Part shown: positions 52,402 to 61,103 of the stretch, in pieces
Layout of the letters: every line of letters begins with the position of its first letter
Position numbering within the stretch: position 1 is the stretch's first letter
Source of the DNA: Amycolatopsis tucumanensis
GTDB taxonomy: Bacteria > Actinomycetota > Actinomycetes > Mycobacteriales > Pseudonocardiaceae
Assembly: GCF_021654135.1 (NCBI RefSeq)
Contig: NZ_JAKGSD010000034.1
Location: 1-64,000 of the forward strand
DNA length: 64,000 nucleotides
Reading direction: 5' to 3'
Made by a program: the position numbers and the translations under genes
The notes under the pieces: generated by a model
What the model saw: only the letters and a program-made list of their open reading frames with translations
The model's database searches: none
What the model was told of the DNA's origin: nothing

Positions 52402-52803
52402 TCAGTGGTCGTTGACGTACGTGCTCCTGGTGGCGTAACCGGTGCTGACGCCCTTGTAGTAGAGCTCGATGAACGCGCCCTCCGGCAGGTTGTAGGCACC
52501 GCCCTCGCTCGCCGAGTGCGTCACGCAGCTCCCGAAGCCGCCACTGGCGACGGCCTTGTAACGCCACCCGCCGTCAGCCCAGACGTTGACCTGCGCGCTC
52601 GAGCCGTTCGCCGCGCTGTCGCAGACGGAGATCCGGTCGCCGTACTCCTCGACGTAGACGGTGACGCCGGGGGCCGTGAAGGTGTGGTCCCAGCTGTCGC
52701 CCGGCGGGTCGGGCATGGCGGCCGCGGTGCCGGCCGGCACCAGCACGCCGGCGGCCGCCACAGCCGCCGCCGCGGACAGGGTGCGGACGTTGAGCAGTCT
52801 CAT
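52402..52803 (-). CDS. small secreted protein
   Basis: A 133-residue exported protein with a clear signal peptide (residues 1-29, ending GTAAA). The mature part has two cysteines (about 62 and 94) that may form a disulphide, and aromatic-rich beta-type sequence (VTVYVEEYGDRISV, WADGGWRYKAV, IELYYKGV). No family recognised. It follows the nuclease gene on the same strand upstream by 124 bp; probably an independent extracellular protein. Confidence 0.7.
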   Translation of the reverse strand: MRLLNVRTLSAAAAVAAAGVLVPAGTAAAMPDPPGDSWDHTFTAPGVTVYVEEYGDRISVCDSAANGSSAQVNVWADGGWRYKAVASGGFGSCVTHSASEGGAYNLPEGAFIELYYKGVSTGYATRSTYVNDH

Positions 52804-53022
52804 CGGGTACCCCCAGCAGAAGAAGTGACCAAGAGGATGAACCTACGACCTGGCGCTGGCGGATCCCACGCACGCCGGCGGGCTGTTCCCGCAGGCGGGG
52901 AGCGGCCGGTACGGATCGTCTGCGGGCCCCAGGCGGGCGAACCGTGCCACCCGTCCGTGTGAGCGGGCCGCCGTCGAGAGCCGGGCGAGCCGAGACTGGG
53001 TTCCCCGACGAAAGGCAGGCAG

Positions 53023-53490
53023 ATGAGGCGGATGCTCGGCGTCCTCGCGGGCGCGCTCGCCGTCGCGGCGCTCGCCGCGCCCGCGCAGGCGGACAACGGC
53101 CACTTCGTCACCGGCGCCGCGGCGTGCAGCGACACCGGCGCCGGATTCGAGTGCACCGGCGAGGTGGCCGGCCTCGGCGGCACGACCTTCGAGATCACCG
53201 CCAAGGCAGCCGGCACCGCGCGGGTCGAGTGCGTCAACCCGGCCGGGCACCGGGTCACCGGGCAGGACACCGAGGTCGAGGTCACGGCGACCAGCGGGCG
53301 GAAGCAGATCCCGCACCACGGGCGATCCGCCTTCCAGCTCACGAGCAAAGCGGTGGGCGTCGGACCCGTGCCTGCCTGCCCGAACCCGATCTGGGCGGCG
53401 AAGGTCCTCGACGTCACCTTCGGCACCGCCACCCTGACCCTGTCCGCGAACGGCGCCGCCGCGGCCGAGACCACCGTGGACGTGCGGTAG
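53023..53490 (+). CDS. small secreted protein
   Basis: A 155-residue exported protein with signal peptide residues 1-23 (LAVAALAAPAQA) followed by DNGHF. Four cysteines are spread through the mature chain (about 35, 44, 70 and 118), which suggests two disulphides. The beta-rich sequence (GTTFEITAKAAGTARVECVNPAG) resembles small immunoglobulin-like actinobacterial secreted proteins; no assigned function. ATG lies just after GGCAGGCAG. A hairpin follows its stop. Confidence 0.7.
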   Translation: MRRMLGVLAGALAVAALAAPAQADNGHFVTGAAACSDTGAGFECTGEVAGLGGTTFEITAKAAGTARVECVNPAGHRVTGQDTEVEVTATSGRKQIPHHGRSAFQLTSKAVGVGPVPACPNPIWAAKVLDVTFGTATLTLSANGAAAAETTVDVR

Positions 53491-53500
53491 CGGAAACGAC

Positions 53501-53534
53501 GAACGCCGGGCCTCCCTGGGGAGACCCGGCGTTC
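53501..53534. terminator. bidirectional hairpin between secreted protein gene and tRNA-Ser
   Basis: A perfect 10-bp stem GAACGCCGGG/CCCGGCGTTC with a 14-base loop lies 10 bases after the secreted-protein stop and immediately 3' of the leftward tRNA-Ser gene; it can serve both. Stem core is shared with the hairpin at 44709-44737. Confidence 0.7.
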
Positions 53535-53538
53535 GATC

Positions 53539-53631
53539 CGGCGGTAGCGGTGGGATTTGAACCCACGGACGGGGTCAACCGTCACACGATTTCGAGTCGT
53601 GCTCCTTCGGCCGCTCGGACACGCTACCGCC
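53539..53631 (-). tRNA. tRNA-Ser (CGA)
   Basis: A 93-nt serine tRNA on the minus strand: acceptor GGCGGTA pairs with TACCGCC, the discriminator is G, the anticodon stem CACGA/TCGTG encloses CGA (plus-strand 53592-53594), and the variable arm is long. T-arm GGGTTCAAATCCC is intact. Confidence 0.97.
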
Positions 53632-53673
53632 GACTAGGTTACTAGACGCCCAAGAGCGGCTTGCAGGCACTCC

Positions 53674-53886
53674 TCACCTGGAGCGGAAGCGGCGCTGCGC
53701 GTCCCGCGCGGCGGTGGCCGCCCAGTCCGCCACTTCGGTCGTCGTCTCGCGCACGACACCGCGGATCCGCTCGGCACGACCGGCGCTCTGGTGGCGGCGG
53801 TTGCCGGTGAGGCGGCCGAACAGCTCCCGCGCCCCGCCCTTGGCCTGGCGGGACCGGCTCGTCATCCGGTTCTTCACGACGTTCAT
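53674..53886 (-). CDS. CsbD-like small stress protein
   Basis: A 70-residue, highly basic protein. MTSRSRQAKGGARELFGRLTGNRR follows the CsbD pattern (K-x-x-x-x-QAKG..E..GKLTG), though the second half is Arg/Ala-rich and degenerate. CsbD proteins are induced under general stress in Bacillus; the role is unclear. Strong AAGGAGGG ribosome-binding site before the ATG. Confidence 0.65.
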   Translation of the reverse strand: MNVVKNRMTSRSRQAKGGARELFGRLTGNRRHQSAGRAERIRGVVRETTTEVADWAATAARDAQRRFRSR

Positions 53887-53936
53887 CGACCCTCCTTCGA
53901 CGCGGTCGACTGAGGGCTACCCCGCCTCGCGCGGCG

Positions 53937-54389
53937 TCACACGTCCCGGTGACCGGTGAAGAACTCGGCGAGCAGCGCGGCGCACTCGGCCTCCAGGACC
54001 CCGCCGCGCACCTCCGGCCGGTGGTTGAGCCGCCGGTCGCGCACCACGTCCCACAGCGAACCGACCGCCCCGGTGCGCGGCTCCCACGCCCCGAACACGA
54101 CCCGGGCCACGCGCGCGAGCACCAGCGCCCCGGCGCACATCGTGCACGGCTCGACCGTCACCGCGAGCGTGCAGCCGTCCAGCCGCCAGCCGTCGCCGAA
54201 CTCGCGGGCCGCCTCCCGCAGCGCGATGACCTCGGCGTGCGCCGTCGGGTCGCCCAGCTCCTCGCGGGCGTTGTGGGCGCTGGCGAGCAGGCGGCCGTCG
54301 GGTGCGAACACGGCAGCGCCGATCGGCACGTCCGGGCCGGCCTCCCGCGCCGCGGCCAGCGCCACGGACACCAGGTCGGCGTCGGACAC
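53937..54389 (-). CDS. tadA: tRNA adenosine(34) deaminase
   Basis: A 150-residue zinc deaminase that converts A34 to inosine in tRNA-Arg(ACG). The zinc motif is complete: HAE (proton shuttle Glu) and P-C-T-M-C; NAREELGDPTAHAE and GACEPRTGAVGS-like (AWEPRTGAVGS) match TadA. The GTG at 54389 comes one base after the stop of the upstream gene, so the two are tightly linked. Typical TadA length. Confidence 0.93.
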   Translation of the reverse strand: MSDADLVSVALAAAREAGPDVPIGAAVFAPDGRLLASAHNAREELGDPTAHAEVIALREAAREFGDGWRLDGCTLAVTVEPCTMCAGALVLARVARVVFGAWEPRTGAVGSLWDVVRDRRLNHRPEVRGGVLEAECAALLAEFFTGHRDV

Positions 54390-54390
54390 G

Positions 54391-54873
54391 TCAGATCTCG
54401 TCGAGCAGCGCGGTGAACTCGCCACCGAACCCGCAGCGCTGCGCGATCATCTGCAGCTGCTCGTCCGGGTAGAGGTCGACCTCACCCGCGATCACCTCGA
54501 GCTCGGGCCCGGGCAGGCCGACGTCGGCGAGGATGTCGAGGTCGCCCTCCGGCCAGATGGAGTCGTCCTCCTCGTCCGGCGGATCGACCCGCAGCACGTC
54601 GAGCACGTCGGCGGCGATGTCGTAGTCCAGCGCCGCCGCCGCGTCCGAGAGCAGCAGGGACGGTCCGCGCGGGCTCGGCCGCACGATCACGAAGAACTCG
54701 TCGTCCACCGCGAGCAGGCCGAACACGGCCCCCGTGGACCGCAACTTGGCCAGCTCGGTGATGGCGGCGTCCAACCCCGTGAGTGCGCCGGCGTCGAGCG
54801 CGCTGCAGCGCCACTTGCCGTCCTCCCGGACCACGGCCACCGCGAATCCCGCAACCGGCTCCTTCACCGACAT
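54391..54873 (-). CDS. tRNA adenosine deaminase-associated protein
   Basis: A 160-residue protein found upstream of tadA in many actinobacteria. Strongly acidic middle (VDPPDEEDDSIWPEGDLDIL) and a C-terminal helical region with DEQLQMIAQRCGFGGEF. No catalytic motif is seen. The name comes from conserved linkage and not from demonstrated function. It ends one base before the tadA start and is transcribed divergently from the M20 gene (58 bp apart). Confidence 0.85.
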   Translation of the reverse strand: MSVKEPVAGFAVAVVREDGKWRCSALDAGALTGLDAAITELAKLRSTGAVFGLLAVDDEFFVIVRPSPRGPSLLLSDAAAALDYDIAADVLDVLRVDPPDEEDDSIWPEGDLDILADVGLPGPELEVIAGEVDLYPDEQLQMIAQRCGFGGEFTALLDEI

Positions 54874-54931
54874 AGCGCACACCGTATACCTGGACGGATC
54901 ATCGGTGCAGTCGCTCTGCGAGGATCGGAAG

Positions 54932-56158
54932 ATGACGGGACCCACGGAGTTGCCCCCTTTGCCGGACACCCGGCTCGCCGCGTTGCTCTCCGAGGCCGAG
55001 GCTCTGCAACCGGCCACCGTCGCGCTGCGCCGTGAGATCCACCGGAGGCCGGAGCAGGGCCTCCACCTGCCGCACACGCAGGCCGCCGTCCGGCGGGCGC
55101 TGGAGGGCCTCCCGCTGGAGATCGTCGAGGGGAAGTCGACCTCCGCGCTGACCGCCGTGCTGCGCGGCGCGCAGGACGGGCCCGCGGTGCTGCTGCGCGG
55201 GGACATGGACGCGCTGCCGCTGCAGGAGGACACCGGGCTGGAGTTCGCCTCCGAAGTGGACGGGACAATGCACGCGTGCGGCCACGACGGCCACACCGCG
55301 ATGCTCGCCTCCGCCGCGCGGCTGCTCGCGGCCCACCGGCACGAGCTGGCCGGGTCGGTCGTGTTCATGTTCCAGCCGGGCGAGGAGGGCTACCACGGCG
55401 CGCGGCACATGATCCACGAAGGCGTGCTGGACGCCGCCGGCTCGCGGGCCGAGAAGGCCTTCGGCATCCACCTGCTGTCCCACGTCGAGTCCGGGCTGAT
55501 CACCACGCGGCCGGGACCGCTGATGGCCTCGAACGACACGTTCACGGTCCAGGTCACCGGCAAGGGCGGGCACGGGTCCAGCCCGCACAACGCGATCGAC
55601 CCGGTGCCGGCGGCCGCGGCGATGGTCGGCGCGCTGCAGACGATGGTGACGCGGCGGGTCAGCGTGTTCGACCCGGCGGTGGTGTCGGTGACCCGCATCC
55701 AGGCCGGTACGACGACCAACATCATCCCGGAGACCGCGGAGGTCGCGGGCACGATCCGCACGCTGTCCGAGTCCACCCGCGCGCTGGTGAAGGCCGAGCT
55801 GCCGAAGGTGTGCGAAGCGGTCGGCGAGGCGCACGGCTGCCGCGTGCTGGTCGACATCGAGCCCGGCTACCCGGTCACCGTGAACGACCCGGACCAGGCG
55901 CTGCGGGTGCTGGACCTCGCCCAGCGCGTGCTCGGCCGCGCGGAGCTGATGGCCGACCCGATCATGGGTGCCGAGGACTTCTCGTACGTGCTGCAGCGGG
56001 TTCCGGGCGCGTTCGCGTTCCTCGGCGCGTGCCCGCCGGACGTCGACCCGGCGGAGGCGCCGACCAACCACTCCAACCGCGTGCGCCACCACGAAGGCGC
56101 TTTCCCGGCGGGTGTCGCGATGTACGCGGCCTTCGCCCTCGACGCCCTGGCAGGATGA
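54932..56158 (+). CDS. M20 family amidohydrolase
   Basis: A 408-residue di-metal peptidase/amidohydrolase of the hippurate hydrolase/IAA-amino-acid hydrolase type. Metal ligands are visible in LLRGDMDALP, HACGHDGHTA and FQPGEEG; the lid domain begins about residue 190 (FTVQVTGKGGHGSSPHNAIDPV). Removes an acyl group from an amino acid; exact substrate unknown. Starts at ATG 54932; earlier in-frame sequence belongs to the upstream intergenic. Followed 6 bp later by tyrA. Confidence 0.88.
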   Translation: MTGPTELPPLPDTRLAALLSEAEALQPATVALRREIHRRPEQGLHLPHTQAAVRRALEGLPLEIVEGKSTSALTAVLRGAQDGPAVLLRGDMDALPLQEDTGLEFASEVDGTMHACGHDGHTAMLASAARLLAAHRHELAGSVVFMFQPGEEGYHGARHMIHEGVLDAAGSRAEKAFGIHLLSHVESGLITTRPGPLMASNDTFTVQVTGKGGHGSSPHNAIDPVPAAAAMVGALQTMVTRRVSVFDPAVVSVTRIQAGTTTNIIPETAEVAGTIRTLSESTRALVKAELPKVCEAVGEAHGCRVLVDIEPGYPVTVNDPDQALRVLDLAQRVLGRAELMADPIMGAEDFSYVLQRVPGAFAFLGACPPDVDPAEAPTNHSNRVRHHEGAFPAGVAMYAAFALDALAG

Positions 56159-56164
56159 CGCCCC

Positions 56165-57133
56165 GTGCGAGACGTATGCGTGATCGGGCTCGGGTTGATC
56201 GGCGGCTCGGTGCTGCGCGCGGCCGCGGCGGTGGGGCGCGAGGTGTGGGGCGCGACGACTTCGGCGGCCGACGCCGAGGCGGCGGCGGCTGACGGGTTCG
56301 ACGCCTCGACCGACGTGGAAGCCGCGCTGCGGCGGGCCGCCGACCGGGACGCGCTGGTGGTGCTGGCCGTGCCGCTGACCGCCGTCGAGGAGGTGCTGCG
56401 GACGGTCGACGTGTGCGCGCCGTCGTGCCTGCTCACCGACGTGACCAGCGTGAAGACGGGTGTGCTGACGGCCGCGCGGGCGTTCGCGCCGAACGCGCGA
56501 TACGTCGGCGGGCACCCGATGGCGGGCACCGCCGAGTCCGGCTGGCGGGCCGGCAACGCCGCGCTGTTCGGCGGCGCGGCGTGGGTGGTGTGCGTCGAGG
56601 ACGACACCGATCTCGGCGCGTGGGCCGAGGTGGCCCGGCTGGCGATCGACCTCGGCTCGCACGTGGTTCCGCTGACCGCGGCCACGCACGACGAGGCGGT
56701 CGCCCGGATCTCCCACCTCCCGCACCTGCTGGCCGCGGTGCTCGCGGCCGTGGGGGCGGACGGCGGGCCGGTCGCGATGGCGCTGGCCGCCGGCTCCTAC
56801 ACCGACGGCACCCGCGTGGCCGCCACCCGGCCGGCGCTGGTGCGCGCGATGACCGAGGGCAACCGCGAAGCGCTGCTGCCGGTGATCGACGAAGCCCTCG
56901 GCCGGCTCGGCGCCCTGCGCGGGTCGCTGGCCTCGACCGGCGGCCTCGCCGTCAGCATCGACTCGGGTCACCAGGGCGCGCAAGCGCTTGCGGCCGCCAG
57001 GCAGGCCACGCTGTCGGGCGTCCGCGTCGCGCTGGGCGCGCCGGACGCCCGCGACGGCCTGCGTGCGCTCGGCGAGCGCGGCGGCCGCATCACTTCCCTC
57101 ACCGAGGACACCGCCATCGGCGAGGTGCCGTAA
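56165..57133 (+). CDS. tyrA: prephenate dehydrogenase
   Basis: A 322-residue NAD(P)-dependent enzyme of tyrosine biosynthesis. GLGLIGGSV is the nucleotide-binding glycine motif, DVTSVKTG and GGHPMAGTAESGW are the substrate-binding blocks with the catalytic His in GGHPMAG, and ISHLPHLLA follows in the dimer domain. No ACT domain is present. GTG start; 6 bp after the M20 gene, so probably co-transcribed. Converges on the small Gly-Pro-tailed gene. Confidence 0.92.
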   Translation: MRDVCVIGLGLIGGSVLRAAAAVGREVWGATTSAADAEAAAADGFDASTDVEAALRRAADRDALVVLAVPLTAVEEVLRTVDVCAPSCLLTDVTSVKTGVLTAARAFAPNARYVGGHPMAGTAESGWRAGNAALFGGAAWVVCVEDDTDLGAWAEVARLAIDLGSHVVPLTAATHDEAVARISHLPHLLAAVLAAVGADGGPVAMALAAGSYTDGTRVAATRPALVRAMTEGNREALLPVIDEALGRLGALRGSLASTGGLAVSIDSGHQGAQALAAARQATLSGVRVALGAPDARDGLRALGERGGRITSLTEDTAIGEVP

Positions 57134-57136
57134 CGG

Positions 57137-57466
57137 TTACGGCTGGCTGGTCGGTCCGGTCGGGCCGCTCTGGGGTCCGGTCTCGGGTCCGCTCTGGGGT
57201 CCGCTCTGGGGTCCGGTCTGGGGTCCGGTCTGGGGTCCGGCCGGTCCGGGGCCGCCCTGCGGGCCGGGCTCGCCGTGCCCGCCGCCGGACTGCTTGTGCA
57301 GGAAGTCCTTCGCCTTCGACGTGACGTTGTCGATCTTGCTGGAGTGCTGGCCGAACTTCGACTTGGCGAAGCCGCTCGCCTTGTCCAGGCCTTGCTCGAT
57401 CTTGCCGGCGTTGTGGCCGAGCGCCTCTTGCGCCTTTTTCTTGATCTCGTTGAAGTCGATGCCCAT
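57137..57466 (-). CDS. MT0933-like antitoxin family protein with Gly-Pro repeat tail
   Basis: A 109-residue protein. Residues 1-62 form a helical domain of the Rv0909/MT0933-like 'antitoxin' family (MGIDFNEIKKKAQEALG, SKFGQHSSKIDNVTSKAKDFL). Residues about 67-109 are a collagen-like Gly-Pro-x tail made from 12-bp repeats (next entry). Toxin partner absent, so the antitoxin role is doubtful. Start at MGID preferred over a TTG 6 codons earlier. Located tail-to-tail with tyrA. Confidence 0.7.
   Translation of the reverse strand: MGIDFNEIKKKAQEALGHNAGKIEQGLDKASGFAKSKFGQHSSKIDNVTSKAKDFLHKQSGGGHGEPGPQGGPGPAGPQTGPQTGPQSGPQSGPETGPQSGPTGPTSQP
57168..57239. repeat. six tandem 12-bp repeats encoding G-P-x-x
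   Basis: Six units of the type CTCTGGGGTCCG (variant GTCTGGGGTCCG, one with TCGGG) directly adjoining, coding on the minus strand for G-P-[QE]-[ST]. They build most of the Gly-Pro tail of the MT0933-like protein. Copy-number change by slippage is expected. Confidence 0.9.
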
Positions 57467-57557
57467 GAATCCATGAAACCCCAAGGTCAGGCCCCCCGCA
57501 TCCGGTAAGCCCCTGGTTTACTGCTCGGTAACCCCTACCCGAGCGGAAAGGTCACCG

Positions 57558-57998
57558 ATGCCCGCCAGGACGTTCTCCTTCGAGATCACCCGCACCAGTA
57601 GCGCGCCGCCCGCGACCCTCTTCCGGCTGGAGACCGACGGCGCCCGCTGGTCCGACTGGGCGAAACCGCTCATCGTCGTGTCCCGCTGGGACCGGTGGGC
57701 CGACCCGGCAGGCGGGGTGGGCGCGATCCGGGCCGTCGGCGCGTGGCCGCTGCTCATGCGTGAGGAGACGCTCGAGTACGAGCAGGACCGCCGCCACGTC
57801 TACACCTTCGCCGAGCCGGCGCCGGTTCGCGACTACCGCGGCGAGGTGACCTTCGAGCCCAACGGCACCGGCACGCGGCTGACTTGGCGCGGGTCGTTCC
57901 AGGAGAAGATCCCCGGCACCGGGCCGGTCGTGCGCGCCGCGCTCGCGGGGGCGATCAAGTTCCTGTCCGCGAAGCTGGTCAAGGCCGCCGAGCGCTAA
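57558..57998 (+). CDS. SRPBCC family protein
   Basis: A 146-residue START/polyketide-cyclase-like protein with a predicted hydrophobic-ligand-binding helix-grip fold: SFEITRTSSAPPATLFRL start, W-x-x-W-x-x-P loop (WSDWAKP) and C-terminal long helix (VVRAALAGAIKFLSAKLVKAAER). Function unknown; often lipid binding. Its stop overlaps the 3' end of the CHAT gene by 4 bp on the opposite strand. Confidence 0.85.
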   Translation: MPARTFSFEITRTSSAPPATLFRLETDGARWSDWAKPLIVVSRWDRWADPAGGVGAIRAVGAWPLLMREETLEYEQDRRHVYTFAEPAPVRDYRGEVTFEPNGTGTRLTWRGSFQEKIPGTGPVVRAALAGAIKFLSAKLVKAAER

Positions 57999-60577
57999 CC
58001 GGCGCCGAGGCAGAGGAACGGGCGGCGCAGCGGATCGGCGGCGGTCGCGTGCGCCAGCGCCAGCGCCGGGGAGATCCCGGACGCGAGCCGCTGGTGCAGG
58101 TCGGTCATCGCCTCCGCCGCCGCCCGGTCGCCCACCCGCGCGATCGCCCCGACGATCGTGCGGGACCCGCTCGCCAGCAGCGCGCCGGCGAACCCCAGCG
58201 CCTCCTCGCCGGGCCGGATGTGGCTCATCGCCAGCTCGCACGAGGCCAGCACCACCCGATCCGGCGGGCGCCGCAGCCGCGCGGTCTCGTGCGCGAACAG
58301 CGGCCCGTCGACCAGTTCCAGCCGCGAGAACAACGCGTTCGCCGGTTCGTGCGCGCCGTGCGCGACCAGGTGCGCCAGGCCCGACCCGTCGAGCGCTTCC
58401 AGCACCGCCGAACTGGTCGCCGCCGGTCCGTCGACCAGCGTCGCCGACGGGTAGACCGCGCGCAGCTGCCGCACCTCGCCGATCGCGCCGGGCACGTCCG
58501 GCCCGCCGACCAGCACGACCGGGTCGATCAGCTCGCGGCGCATCGCGGTCACCCACGCGGTCGCCGACGGCGCGATCGACAGCGGACGGCCACGCAACGA
58601 TGGCAGCGCAGGCCACGGCAGCGCGTACAGCGGCCCGGTCGGCACGATCACCAGCTCACGGTCGCCGATCGCGTCCGCGAGCGGCCGCACGACCCGCTCG
58701 TCGAGCAGCCGGGCGCGCTTCTCCGCGGACGCCGTGACGGCCGCGACCAGTGGCGGCGGCAGGTGGTCCGGGGCCAGCGCGTTCAGGTCGGCGTGCAGCT
58801 GCTTGGTGATCTCCACGACCTCGTCCAGCCCGCCCAGCCGTACCAGCCGGAACCGGCCGTCCCGCACGACCACCGCGGACAGCTCGCCGTCCTGGCCGAT
58901 CAGGCTGACCAGCACGCGGTCGCCCAGCTCGGTGGCCACCTCCTCGGGTGAGCTTACCGGGCGGGGCCTGCCCCACGGGCTGGTGTACCAGCCGAGGCGG
59001 CCAGCCTCCCGCTGCAGCCGGGTGTAGCGCTGCTCCAGCGCCGCCACCGGCCTGCCGTCGAGGCGGTTCTGCTGCGCGAGCCGCTGCACCTGGCGCATCT
59101 CGGTGATGAGCCGGGCGAGCACCGGATCGTCGATCGCGGGCAGCGGCTCGTACCGGTAGACCTGCGCGCGCGTCCGCTCCTGCCAGGCGAACAGCCTGCG
59201 CGCGCCGGCGTGGCCGCGGGTCGTGCCGAGCACCAGCCCCACCGCGAGACGGCCCAGCTCCTGGCCGTGCACCGCGGTCCCGCACACCAGGTCCAGCCCG
59301 CCCATCCGGTCGCGCACGCGGCTCAGCTCGGCGAAGCCGCTGCGCGCCTGCGCCAGCGCCGCACGCGGACGGCCGGTCGCCACGGCGAGTTCGGCCCGGC
59401 ACAGCCGGAGCAGCATGACGTGGTCGATCGGCGTGGTGCGGCGCGGCCGCGGCACCCGCGCGAGCAGCTCCTCGGCCGCGCCGACGTCCCCACGGCGGAG
59501 CAGCAGCCGCACCGCGAGCAGCCGGGCCACCGCCGCTTCGTCCCGCAGCCCCAGTTCCGCGAGGCGGTCGGCGTGCCCGGTGAGACCCGTGACGAGCCGC
59601 GCCGGCGGGCGGCGCGTGCCGCCGAGGACCTCAGTGGCGTCGGCACGCAGCCGGGTCAGCGCGGCGACCGCCGCCCAGCGTTCGTTGCCGCGCCGGAGGA
59701 ACCGCCGACGCGCGAGCTCGGCCAGCTCGCGGGCCCGGCCGTGGTCGTTGTCGAGGATCGCGGCCGCGGCGCGGGCGACCTCGGCCTCGGCGATGTCCTG
59801 CACGTTGCGCGTCGCATACAGCTCGGGCAGCACCTCGTCGAGGTGCCGCGCCGCGTCCTCGGCCAGACCGGCGACGAGCAGCGCCCTGGCCTGGTCGACG
59901 CGCAGCCGGGCGAGCCAGCCGGGAGCGGCGTCCTCGTAGATCCGCGCGGCCTGCTCGTAGTGCCGCAACGCGCCGGGGATGTCGCCGAGGAGCTGCCCCT
60001 GCTCGCCCAGCAGGTGCCGGACCTTGCCCTCCAGCCGGGTCAGGCCGTGCTCGGTGGCCAGTTCGAGGCAGCGCCGCAGGTCCGCCAGCGCCGCCGCGGG
60101 CCGCTGCAGCTCGACGTTGATGTTGGCGCGGTTCATCAGGTTGCGGGTCAGCGACAGCGCGTTGTCGTCGGCCTCGTTTTCCAGCACCGGCAGGATCTCG
60201 TCGAACAGCGCCAGCGCTTCGGACAACCGGCCGATCCGGCCGAGCACCAGCGCGCGCTGGGCGCCGACCAGCGCACGCAGGACCCGCTGTGGCGGCCCGG
60301 GCGGCAGCCGATCGGTCAGCCGCAGGGCGTCGTCGAGGTGGCGCAGGCCGGCCGCCGCCGAGCCGGTCTCGGCCTCCGACATCGCGAGGCCGAGCAGGAC
60401 CCGTGCCCGCAGGGTGATCCACTCGACGTCGTCCGGCCCGTCCGCGAGCACCCGCAACGCGCGGTTGAACAGCCGCACCGCCTCCACGTTGCGGAAGTTG
60501 CCCGCCGCGTCCGCCGCCCGCCCGCGCAGCGCCGATGCCCGGCCCAGCGCACGCCGGGACTCACGCTGAGCTGACAC
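57995..60577 (-). CDS. TPR-CHAT domain protein (caspase-like peptidase)
   Basis: An 860-residue cytoplasmic protein. About 1-450 are helical TPR-like repeats (LALVLGRIGRLSEALALFDEIL and similar), followed by a linker and a C-terminal CHAT domain (about 560-860). The peptidase dyad is visible as His740 in LVAHGAHE and Cys780 in VVLASCELA, so activity is plausible. The GTG start lacks a ribosome-binding site. It lies downstream of an ECF sigma factor and an Ig-like protein in the same orientation; CHAT-sigma pairs recur in actinobacteria. Substrate unknown. Confidence 0.88.
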   Translation of the reverse strand: MSAQRESRRALGRASALRGRAADAAGNFRNVEAVRLFNRALRVLADGPDDVEWITLRARVLLGLAMSEAETGSAAAGLRHLDDALRLTDRLPPGPPQRVLRALVGAQRALVLGRIGRLSEALALFDEILPVLENEADDNALSLTRNLMNRANINVELQRPAAALADLRRCLELATEHGLTRLEGKVRHLLGEQGQLLGDIPGALRHYEQAARIYEDAAPGWLARLRVDQARALLVAGLAEDAARHLDEVLPELYATRNVQDIAEAEVARAAAAILDNDHGRARELAELARRRFLRRGNERWAAVAALTRLRADATEVLGGTRRPPARLVTGLTGHADRLAELGLRDEAAVARLLAVRLLLRRGDVGAAEELLARVPRPRRTTPIDHVMLLRLCRAELAVATGRPRAALAQARSGFAELSRVRDRMGGLDLVCGTAVHGQELGRLAVGLVLGTTRGHAGARRLFAWQERTRAQVYRYEPLPAIDDPVLARLITEMRQVQRLAQQNRLDGRPVAALEQRYTRLQREAGRLGWYTSPWGRPRPVSSPEEVATELGDRVLVSLIGQDGELSAVVVRDGRFRLVRLGGLDEVVEITKQLHADLNALAPDHLPPPLVAAVTASAEKRARLLDERVVRPLADAIGDRELVIVPTGPLYALPWPALPSLRGRPLSIAPSATAWVTAMRRELIDPVVLVGGPDVPGAIGEVRQLRAVYPSATLVDGPAATSSAVLEALDGSGLAHLVAHGAHEPANALFSRLELVDGPLFAHETARLRRPPDRVVLASCELAMSHIRPGEEALGFAGALLASGSRTIVGAIARVGDRAAAEAMTDLHQRLASGISPALALAHATAADPLRRPFLCLGAG

Positions 60578-60620
60578 GTGGTCTATCTGAGCACATCCGC
60601 GGGCCGGGGGGAGCAGCCGG

Positions 60621-61103
60621 TCAGAGGACGACCGCGGGCGTGACGACGGTGCGGCGGCTGCTGGCCCCGCCGACCGAGATCACGATCTGGGTGGTGCCGC
60701 GCGGCACGTCGTCGAGCACGAACCGGCCGCCCTCGTCGGCCACCGTCGACGACGAGCCGTGCTCGGCCACCCGCACCTCGACCCCGTGCGCGGCGGCGGG
60801 CACCAGCCAGCCGTCGATGCGGTGGCAGTGCCCGACCCTGGTCAAGTTGATCATCACCGTGAGATCGCTGACCGTGAACGTGATCGTGCCCTCGTCGGTG
60901 ATGCTGCGGACGCCGGCCAGCGCCGGGTCGGCCCGCTCCCACTGCGCGATCTCGAAGTCGAGGTTCTCCAGTTCGAGGGCGAACTGCACGCGCTCGACCA
61001 GGCCGTCCGGGGGCGGGTCGACGGCGGCCAGCACCCGGCCCAGATCGGCCAGCAGGTCTTCGTCGCCGGGGTGCGCCCCACCCCCTGGCAGATTGTCGTT
61101 CAT
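60621..61103 (-). CDS. small protein with Ig-like/carboxypeptidase regulatory-like C-terminus
   Basis: A 160-residue protein. Residues about 15-60 are an acidic helical region (DEDLLADLGRVLAAVDPPPDGLVERVQFALELENLDFEIAQW), about 60-100 uncertain, and about 105-160 a beta-sandwich of the carboxypeptidase-regulatory type (ADEGGRFVLDDVPRGTTQIVISV). Its ATG overlaps the sigma factor stop (ATGA). Such proteins commonly follow this sigma factor and precede CHAT genes. A regulatory or substrate role in this module is possible; no anti-sigma motif is visible. Confidence 0.72.
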   Translation of the reverse strand: MNDNLPGGGAHPGDEDLLADLGRVLAAVDPPPDGLVERVQFALELENLDFEIAQWERADPALAGVRSITDEGTITFTVSDLTVMINLTRVGHCHRIDGWLVPAAAHGVEVRVAEHGSSSTVADEGGRFVLDDVPRGTTQIVISVGGASSRRTVVTPAVVL

